A stretch of DNA of 64,000 nucleotides from contig CAJIYI010000001.1 in assembly GCA_905181595.1 (NCBI GenBank), positions 587,938 through 651,937 on the forward strand, written 5' to 3'. The stretch is from an uncultured SAR86 cluster bacterium (lineage in GTDB: Bacteria > Pseudomonadota > Gammaproteobacteria > Magnimaribacterales > D2472). Positions 58,171-64,000 of this stretch are shown here, piece after piece (the stretch's first letter is position 1; every line of letters starts with the position of its first letter). The translations under genes and the position numbers were made by a program. The notes under the pieces are model-generated. The model was not told the origin of the DNA, made no database searches, and saw nothing but the letters and a program-made list of their open reading frames with translations.

Positions 58171-59179
58171 CCAAAGATTCTCTTAAGATTAATTCCGATT
58201 TAAATTCCCTCGATTCAGTTTGTTGACTTAAACCATCAACATTTCCAAGTAGAATTTTAGCTGCATGACACGCCATTTCCTTAACTGGTTGCCTGACGGT
58301 AGAAAGTGAAGGCCAAAGCTGTTCTGCAATAGGCGAATCATCAAATCCGATAATACAGAGTTCAGATGGAATTTTAATTCCCTTCATTTGAGCTGCTTTC
58401 ATAACGCCTGCAGCCATATAATCATTGCTTGCAAAAATTACGGAAGGGCATAGTGGAGAGTCAAGTATTTCAAGGCCAGCATTAAATCCTGAATCAAAGG
58501 TAAAATTCCCCTCTTTTACCCATTTGCTATTAAGGGGAATATTTTTTTGGGTAACAGCATCGGAAAAACCTTTGTACCTTAGGGATGATGCCGAATGCTT
58601 GTGGTGCCCCTTAATAAAACCTATGTCAGTATGTCCTTTGCTAATAATTTCATTGGTCATTGCGTAACTTGCATCATAATCATTGGAGGAGACGTAAGAA
58701 GAAGATGTGCGCTTATCGCTCGGCGCTATAATTGAATAGTGGACTTTTGCATTGTCTAAACTAGCCAGTAAATCATCCATGTCACTAAGCGGGGGTGTAA
58801 CAATCAACCCATCGATTTGAAAGTCACTTATAAACTCAATGATTTCAGTGCCTAGATTTTTATTTTGATAGTTGCATTCTTGCAATACCAAGTTATAGCC
58901 TGTTTCTTTGCACACTTGTAAAATGCCGCTTTGAATATCAGCTAGGTAATGCTTGTTTGGATTGTCATAAAGTAAAGCTATCATGTAAGAGCGCTTAGAT
59001 CTTAGGCTTTGAGCATTTTTATTTGGCTTAAATCCAAGCTTCAAGATTGATTGCAGCACTCTATCTTTTGTATCCTCTGATACATTAATCTCATTATTGA
59101 TAACTCTTGAAACTGTTTTTATTGATACGTTTGCATCTTTAGAAACATCCTTGATTGTTACTGACATTTGATTAGACAT
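58154..59179 (-). CDS. LacI family transcriptional regulator
   Basis: 341 residues. The N-terminal helix-turn-helix and hinge is VTIKDVSKDANVSIKTVSRV then INNEINVSEDTKDRV and AQSLRSKRS. The rest is a periplasmic-binding-protein-like sugar-sensing domain (IALLYDNPN; IIGFDDSPIAEQLWPSLSTVRQ). It is divergent from the sugar transporter and probably represses it through the operator at 59221-59234, with a glucoside or glucose derivative as inducer. Confidence 0.92.
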   Translation of the reverse strand: MSNQMSVTIKDVSKDANVSIKTVSRVINNEINVSEDTKDRVLQSILKLGFKPNKNAQSLRSKRSYMIALLYDNPNKHYLADIQSGILQVCKETGYNLVLQECNYQNKNLGTEIIEFISDFQIDGLIVTPPLSDMDDLLASLDNAKVHYSIIAPSDKRTSSSYVSSNDYDASYAMTNEIISKGHTDIGFIKGHHKHSASSLRYKGFSDAVTQKNIPLNSKWVKEGNFTFDSGFNAGLEILDSPLCPSVIFASNDYMAAGVMKAAQMKGIKIPSELCIIGFDDSPIAEQLWPSLSTVRQPVKEMACHAAKILLGNVDGLSQQTESREFKSELILRESLVNLSD

Positions 59180-59181
59180 AG

Positions 59182-59234
59182 TTGCTTTATATTACTATTT
59201 TAATGATAATTTATGTTCTTTGACAACGATATCA
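59182..59234 (+). promoter_or_regulatory. Sugar-cluster promoter and LacI-type operator
   Basis: TTGCTT (59182-59187), a 17-base spacer and GATAAT (59205-59210) place the start near 59217. TGACAACGATATCA (59221-59234) follows, a 14-bp imperfect palindrome (five of seven pairs) with the central CG usual for LacI-family sites. Binding just after the start site would block transcription. Confidence 0.55.
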
Positions 59235-59254
59235 GCAATTGCCTGGGAGATGGT

Positions 59255-60836
59255 ATGTATTTTAATAATTTAGATTTTTTAATTCTAGGATTATATTGCG
59301 TCGGTATTATTGGGCTTGCTCAATACGTCTCCAGAAATAAATCAGGCAAAGAGGTCACTTCAGAGGATTACTTCCTTGGCTGGCAGGTCATTGCCATGGT
59401 GGGCTATTGGCGCTTCCCTTATTGCAGCCAATATTTCAGCTGAACAAATTATTGGAATGTCAGGTCAAGGCTTTGTAGTAGGAATGGCAATTGCCGTATG
59501 GGAGCTAACGGCAGCCATTGCTTTGATTGTCATGGCAAAATATTTTTTACCTCTTTTCCTTGAAAAGAAAATTTATACAATGCCCCAATTTCTTGAGCAA
59601 CGCTTTGATAAAAGAGTGAGCTTAGTTCTATCCTTTTTTTGGCTAACTGTTTACATATTTATTAATCTTACAACTGTGCTTTGGTTAGGAGCCCTTGCCA
59701 TAAATACTCTTACTGGCCTAGACCCTATGTATGGAAGCATTCTACTGGCATTATTTGCACTCGCCTATTCACTTTCCGGGGGCCTCAAAGCAGTAGCTAT
59801 GACTGATATTGTTCAGGTAGTTTTATTAATATTTGGTGGATTTGCAGTTTTATACATAGCTCTTAACCAAATATCTGGTTCCAATGGAGTGTTTGAAGGT
59901 CTAGGCATTGTTTTCAATGCAATGCCAGAAAAATTCGATATGATTTTATCTCCAGATAATCCTTCGTACATTAATTTACCGGGTGTATGGGTTCTTATTG
60001 GGGCCGGGGTTTGGATCGGCCATTTTTCGTATTGGGGCTTTAATCAATATATTACTCAAAGAGCATTGGGTGCTAAGTCGCTTCAAGAGGCTCAAAAAGG
60101 CGTCATGTTTGCAGCCTATTTAAAATTATTGATGCCAATTGTTATAGTTCTCCCAGGTATCTGTGCTGCTATGGCCATGGAGATGGAGCTCATTCCTTCG
60201 ATTACCAAATCCGATCAAGCATACCCTAGCATGATGACTTTACTCCCTCATGGCTTGCTTGGCCTAACATTTGCTGCCTTAATTGCTGCAATAGTTTCCT
60301 CGCTTGCCTCTATGACCAACAGCATCGGTACTATTTTTGCTATGGATGTATATAGATCTTTTGCGACCAAAGAAGTAAGCCAGGCTAATCTCATTAAAAC
60401 TGGAAGAATGGCTGTGGTTGGAGGGTTGTTTATCGCAGTTTTAGTTGCACCAATGTTAGATAGTTTTGATTCATTGTTTCAATATATCCAAGAGTTTACG
60501 GGCTTATTTACTCCAGGTATTTTAGTGATATTCCTTGTCGCGTTATTTTGGAAAAAAGCTACTACCATGTCAGTTCTTGTTGCGGCTATTTCATCTTTAG
60601 TTCTTTCAATCTCAATTAGTGCTCTATTTCCAGATTTTGCATATATTCACAGAATGGGTGTTGTATTCTTTTTATCTGGCTTTGGTTGCTACCTTACTGC
60701 TTTAATACAAGGTTACTCTAATCAGCCTAAAGCCATTGATTTAGAAGGTATAGATTTTTCTACATCACAAGCATTCAATATTAATGCTGTCATTATCTCC
60801 TTCATTCTTGCGATGATTTACATCTTGCTATGGTAA
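59255..60836 (+). CDS. Sodium:solute (SSS/SGLT-type) sugar transporter (frameshifted near 59373)
   Basis: Start at 59255 (MYFNNLDFLILGLYCVG) after GGGAGA. One extra G near 59373 separates SEDYFL from AGRSLPWWAIGASLIAANIS, the usual SSS signature. Restored length is 526 residues with about 14 membrane helices. ITQRALGAKSLQEAQKG and ALIAAIVSSLASMTNS, near the sodium site, mark the SGLT-like branch. The gene lies in a cluster with glucokinase, 6-phosphogluconolactonase and a beta-glucosidase, so glucose or a glucoside is the likely cargo. Confidence 0.9.
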
Positions 60837-61777
60837 TTAATCCAGAAACATTGTCGGCTTCTAAAAAAGTTCTTTTGATTGATATTGGTGGAACTAATGT
60901 TAGAACATGTTCTGCTGATATAGGTACTTCAGTCCTTTTAAATCCTCAAAAAGTAAACACTAGCTGCCTTAATTCCTTTGATGACCTGATTCATAAATTT
61001 TTAACTGAGGACCCATTAATTGATCACATAGTTTTTTCAGTTGCTGGCCCTAAAGTGAATAATTCAATCACGATGACCAACAGAGAATTTACATTAGATG
61101 CTGATGCTGTTTTGGAGAAATTTAATATTTCTTCTTGTCATATTCTTAACGATTGGGAATCTATTGGCTATAGTTTGAGCCTATTTACTGACGATGATAT
61201 GACCCAAATAGTTCCAGGGAGCTCATTTAATGAGACTGCCCTGATTATTGGTCCTGGGACAGGGCTGGGCGCTGCTCTTGTTATTAGAGACAACATTGTT
61301 TTACCAACGGAAATAGGCAATAGCATTCTTTCGATCGATTCATTAATGGTTAGTTCAACCTTAAAAAATTCCAGTGATTTCAATGTGATAGAAGATTTAA
61401 TTTCTGGTCGAGGTATTTCTAATATTTATCGTCATTTCTCAGGGGCTGAAAAAACTTCAGAAAATATTCTTCTTAGCTACCATGAGGACGAAATGGCCAA
61501 GAGATCTATTGATCAATTTCTTATTTCCCTATCTCAGGTCCTCTCAGAGCTCGCCTTAGCCTATATTCCAGGAAATGGCATATATCTTGCTGGAGGTTTG
61601 ATGAGATCGCTGATGATGTATATAGATACAGATGACTTTACAGGAAACTTCTTAATTAACCGGAAGCCAATGCATAAAGATCTTTTACAGAAAATCTCTA
61701 TTTCCTTGATTGAAAAAGAGATGACGTGCCTTCACGGAAATTTAAATTATTTTAATAAATTAACCCTAGCAAATTAG
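60830..61777 (+). CDS. glk: Glucokinase (Glk-type)
   Basis: 315 residues. The phosphate-1 motif is VLLIDIGGTNVRTCSADIG (14-32), the sugar-binding ILNDWESIGYSL lies at about 104 (catalytic Asp), and the adenosine region IIGPGTGLGAALVI is at about 142. It is the proteobacterial glucokinase family (PF02685), not ROK, which lacks the CxCGxxGC zinc motif also absent here. It overlaps the transporter by seven bases. It would phosphorylate the glucose released by the GH3 enzyme. Confidence 0.88.
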   Translation: MVINPETLSASKKVLLIDIGGTNVRTCSADIGTSVLLNPQKVNTSCLNSFDDLIHKFLTEDPLIDHIVFSVAGPKVNNSITMTNREFTLDADAVLEKFNISSCHILNDWESIGYSLSLFTDDDMTQIVPGSSFNETALIIGPGTGLGAALVIRDNIVLPTEIGNSILSIDSLMVSSTLKNSSDFNVIEDLISGRGISNIYRHFSGAEKTSENILLSYHEDEMAKRSIDQFLISLSQVLSELALAYIPGNGIYLAGGLMRSLMMYIDTDDFTGNFLINRKPMHKDLLQKISISLIEKEMTCLHGNLNYFNKLTLAN

Positions 61778-61785
61778 TATCTAAA

Positions 61786-62421
61786 TTGGAGAATATCGCT
61801 TTTAAAATTGCCAAATCCATTGCAAACACTTTAGAAGATAGCGTATTAAAAAAAGGATATGCAACCTTGGTGGTCTCTGGTGGAAATAGCCCCTTAGAAA
61901 TATTTTTTCACTTAAACCAGATGCCTATTCCATGGTCTAAGGTAACTATTATATTGGGTGATGATAGGATGTTAGATTCAGACAATAGTGACTCAAACGA
62001 TAAGCTGATTAGAGAAAATTTAATCATCAACAAGGCAGGGTCTGCTAGATACCTCTCGCTCATTGATCCTCTGATGACTCCTTCGAAACTAAATTTTCCA
62101 TTCGATATTTCTTTGCTGGGCATGGGCTTAGATGGTCATTTTGCATCATTATTTCCAGAGTTATTGGAGAATATTTCGCTGTTTGAATTGAATGCCCCTC
62201 ATGAAATATATCTTTCTCAGAAATCTCTTGGGGATCCATCACATAAAAGAATTACTATGAACTTATCTATGCTACTTAATTCAGATAGATGCATCCTTTT
62301 AGTTTCCAGTGAATCTAAGAGAGTAGTTCTGGATCGAGCTATTGGCGATACTCGCCTGCCTGTTCATCATTTAATAAATCAAAATAAGGTCAAGATCGAG
62401 TTTTCTGATGTTGATTTTTAA
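61786..62421 (+). CDS. pgl: 6-phosphogluconolactonase
   Basis: 211 residues, with a TTG start eight bases after the glucokinase stop. Family motifs: LVVSGGNSPLEIFF (about 28), the D-D-R of LGDDRMLDSDNSDSN (usually D-E-R), GMGLDGHFASLFPE (about 110) and HKRITMNLSMLL (about 152). It hydrolyses 6-phosphogluconolactone to feed the pentose phosphate or Entner-Doudoroff route. Short compared with the usual 225-250. No zwf or edd is in the window. The start codon is the least certain part. Confidence 0.85.
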   Translation: MENIAFKIAKSIANTLEDSVLKKGYATLVVSGGNSPLEIFFHLNQMPIPWSKVTIILGDDRMLDSDNSDSNDKLIRENLIINKAGSARYLSLIDPLMTPSKLNFPFDISLLGMGLDGHFASLFPELLENISLFELNAPHEIYLSQKSLGDPSHKRITMNLSMLLNSDRCILLVSSESKRVVLDRAIGDTRLPVHHLINQNKVKIEFSDVDF

Positions 62422-62434
62422 TTTAGGAGAAAAT

Positions 62435-64000
62435 ATGAAATTTATTCAAATCAACATGGTAATTTTTGCACTATTTTTCTCAATAGTATTAAGTGCGCAA
62501 GAAGATTGGAGCAGGACTAGCTCATGTGAATATCCCAATGATTCAAATGAAAAAATAATTAACAATCTAATAAATAAAATGACTATTGAAGAGAAGGTAG
62601 GTCAGATTATTCAGGGTGATTTAGAATTCATTGATCCATCAGACATTAAACAATTTAATATTGGCTCAGTGCTTAATGGAGGGAATACAGCTCCCTATGG
62701 CAATAAATATAGCTCAGCTGATGATTGGAAGAGGTTAAGCAAAGAATTTTACGACGCTTCAATTGAGATAGATGGAATTAAAATTCCAGTTTTATGGGGC
62801 ACTGACGCGGTTCATGGTCACAATAATCTTGTTGGCGCCACTCTTTTTCCTCACAACATAGGTTTAGGCGCATCTAGAAACTATTCTCTTGTTAAGCAGA
62901 TAGGTGAGGCAATTGCTCTAGAAGTACTTTCAACAGGAGTGGCTTGGACATTTGCTCCAACAATTGCAGTTCCTCAGAACGATACATGGGGAAGAACTTA
63001 CGAAGGCTTTTCTGAAGACCCTCAACTTGTTTCTAAGCTTGGGGAAGCATTTATTCTTGGGTTGCAGGGCGAAAAATTAAATTTCTTAGATAACAACCAT
63101 GTGATTGCTACTGCCAAGCATTTTATGGGCGATGGCGGAACTTTTGAAGGAGTAGATCAGGGCGATACTAGGGTGTCTGAGAAGGAATTAAGAGATATAC
63201 ATGGTTATCCATACTTTGAGGCATTAGACGCTTGTGCCCAAACAGTTATGGCTAGCTTTAATTCATGGAATGGGAGCAAGTTACATGGCGATCGGGATCT
63301 TTTAACGACCGTATTAAAAGAGAATATGCAATTCGATGGCTTTGTTGTGGGTGATTGGAATGGACATGGCCAAGTTCCAGGCTGCTCGAATCAGAGTTGC
63401 GCACAAGCATTTAACGCTGGCGTCGATATGTTTATGGCGCCCGAGGATTGGCAGCCACTTTTAAAAAATACCATTGCACAAGTTCAATCTGGCGTTATTC
63501 CATTAGAGCGGCTTAATGATGCGGTCACAAGAATACTTAGGGTTAAAGCTAGAATGGGTCTTTTAAGCGGAAGGAAGCCCCATGCCTTTGCAGAAAATTT
63601 CTTAGGCCATCCTCGACATATAGAGCTTGCAAGGCAAGCGGTCAGAGAGTCACTTGTACTTCTTAAAAATAATCAACAAACTCTTCCGCTAAACCCCAGG
63701 GCGCATGTCGGAGTTATAGGCAACGCCGCTAATAAGATATCTTCTCAAACAGGCGGATGGACAATTACATGGCAGGGCAGGGAAAATAAAAATGAAGATT
63801 TTATTGATACCAATACCATCTTTGAAGCAATTTTTGATGCAGTAAATTTGTCTGGAGGCACAATAGAATTTTCTGACAATGGGGTGTTCGATAAGACCCC
63901 TGATTATGTAATCGGTGTATTCGGTGAAGAGCCTTATGCCGAGATGCTTGGCGACCTTCAAGATGTGTCATTTGCTGCAACAGATCCAAAATACCTTTCT
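62435..64000 (+). CDS. Exported glycoside hydrolase family 3 beta-glucosidase (cut by window end)
   Basis: It starts at ATG 62435 after TTTAGGAG and stays open to the last base (522 codons), so the 3' end is outside. A signal peptide (ALFFSIVLSAQ) precedes KMTIEEKVGQIIQGD, the GH3 opening. Substrate-site motifs are LWGTDAVHGHNN (about 119) and ATAKHFMGDGGTFEGVDQG. The nucleophile Asp is in FVVGDWNGHG (about 307), and ESLVLLKNNQQTLPL begins the C-terminal domain. The layout matches ExoP/1,4-beta-glucosidase-type enzymes acting on cello- or laminari-oligosaccharides. It completes the LacI-controlled cluster. Confidence 0.93.
   Translation, partial: MKFIQINMVIFALFFSIVLSAQEDWSRTSSCEYPNDSNEKIINNLINKMTIEEKVGQIIQGDLEFIDPSDIKQFNIGSVLNGGNTAPYGNKYSSADDWKRLSKEFYDASIEIDGIKIPVLWGTDAVHGHNNLVGATLFPHNIGLGASRNYSLVKQIGEAIALEVLSTGVAWTFAPTIAVPQNDTWGRTYEGFSEDPQLVSKLGEAFILGLQGEKLNFLDNNHVIATAKHFMGDGGTFEGVDQGDTRVSEKELRDIHGYPYFEALDACAQTVMASFNSWNGSKLHGDRDLLTTVLKENMQFDGFVVGDWNGHGQVPGCSNQSCAQAFNAGVDMFMAPEDWQPLLKNTIAQVQSGVIPLERLNDAVTRILRVKARMGLLSGRKPHAFAENFLGHPRHIELARQAVRESLVLLKNNQQTLPLNPRAHVGVIGNAANKISSQTGGWTITWQGRENKNEDFIDTNTIFEAIFDAVNLSGGTIEFSDNGVFDKTPDYVIGVFGEEPYAEMLGDLQDVSFAATDPKYLS

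Noticed and set aside
1-64000. CRISPR array, prophage, or restriction/defence island
   Set aside because: No regularly spaced short repeats, phage structural genes, methylases, nuclease-helicase or toxin-antitoxin pairs were found.

Overview
The window looks like the chromosome of an AT-rich, free-living, probably marine gammaproteobacterium of the SAR86 type. That placement is an inference. It rests on small, densely packed genes, four TonB-dependent receptors in 64 kb, many peptidases, esterases and hydrolases, an arginine operon with Xanthomonas-type enzymes, and short leaders. No ribosomal RNA or other strong taxonomic marker is present, so the placement is moderate at best.

Layout. 1-7 kb: the 3' end of typA, a YeiH-type transporter, an SDR, a serine hydrolase, an S1/P1 nuclease, a patatin and two tandem RRM proteins. 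7-11.3 kb: a DoxX protein, an exported methyltransferase, a five-gene minus-strand metal operon (outer-membrane-like protein, HMA protein, MerT-like transporter, CsoR-type repressor, PepSY protein), and a divergent exported protein made of two C-x4-H-x11-C repeats. 11.4-16.4 kb: a TonB receptor, a lipoprotein hydrolase, a rhodanese and a PAN-like miniprotein. 16.6-23.5 kb: a complete six-gene arginine operon (acetylornithine carbamoyltransferase, argG, argE, fused NAG kinase/synthase, argC, argH). 24.2-26.6 kb: a second TonB receptor. 26.9-33.7 kb: a transcribed leader, tRNA-Gly(GCC), and a 3.2-kb island bounded by an exact 34-bp copy of the tRNA 3' end. The island carries homoserine dehydrogenase, an aldehyde dehydrogenase and an Lrp regulator. 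A second block of similar size (S9 peptidase and aldo/keto reductase) follows and ends near a possible decayed copy of the same repeat. 33.7-41.4 kb: heavily frameshifted FG-GAP lipoprotein, amidohydrolase, TonB receptor and esterase. 41.5-45.3 kb: malate synthase G, DUF1330 and an M20 peptidase. 45.35-56.07 kb: a catabolic block (patatin, HMG-CoA lyase, CaiB/BaiF transferase, TonB receptor, hydantoinase A and B, isochorismatase-like amidase) bracketed by two about 95% identical 293-bp repeats. Each repeat has its own sigma70-like promoter and intrinsic terminator, and they are best read as a duplicated small-RNA gene. 56.1-64 kb: pyruvate kinase, MarC, then a LacI-controlled glucoside cluster (SSS transporter, glucokinase, 6-phosphogluconolactonase, GH3 beta-glucosidase cut by the window edge).

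Two observations stand out: the duplicated promoter-RNA-terminator cassette, and the tRNA-Gly 3'-end insertion site with possible tandem accretion. A third theme is data quality. About nineteen genes, including essential or central ones (argG, argH, pyk), are split by single-base shifts, many of them beside short homopolymers. Most are probably indel errors in the assembly rather than true pseudogenes, so gene spans below are given across the breaks.
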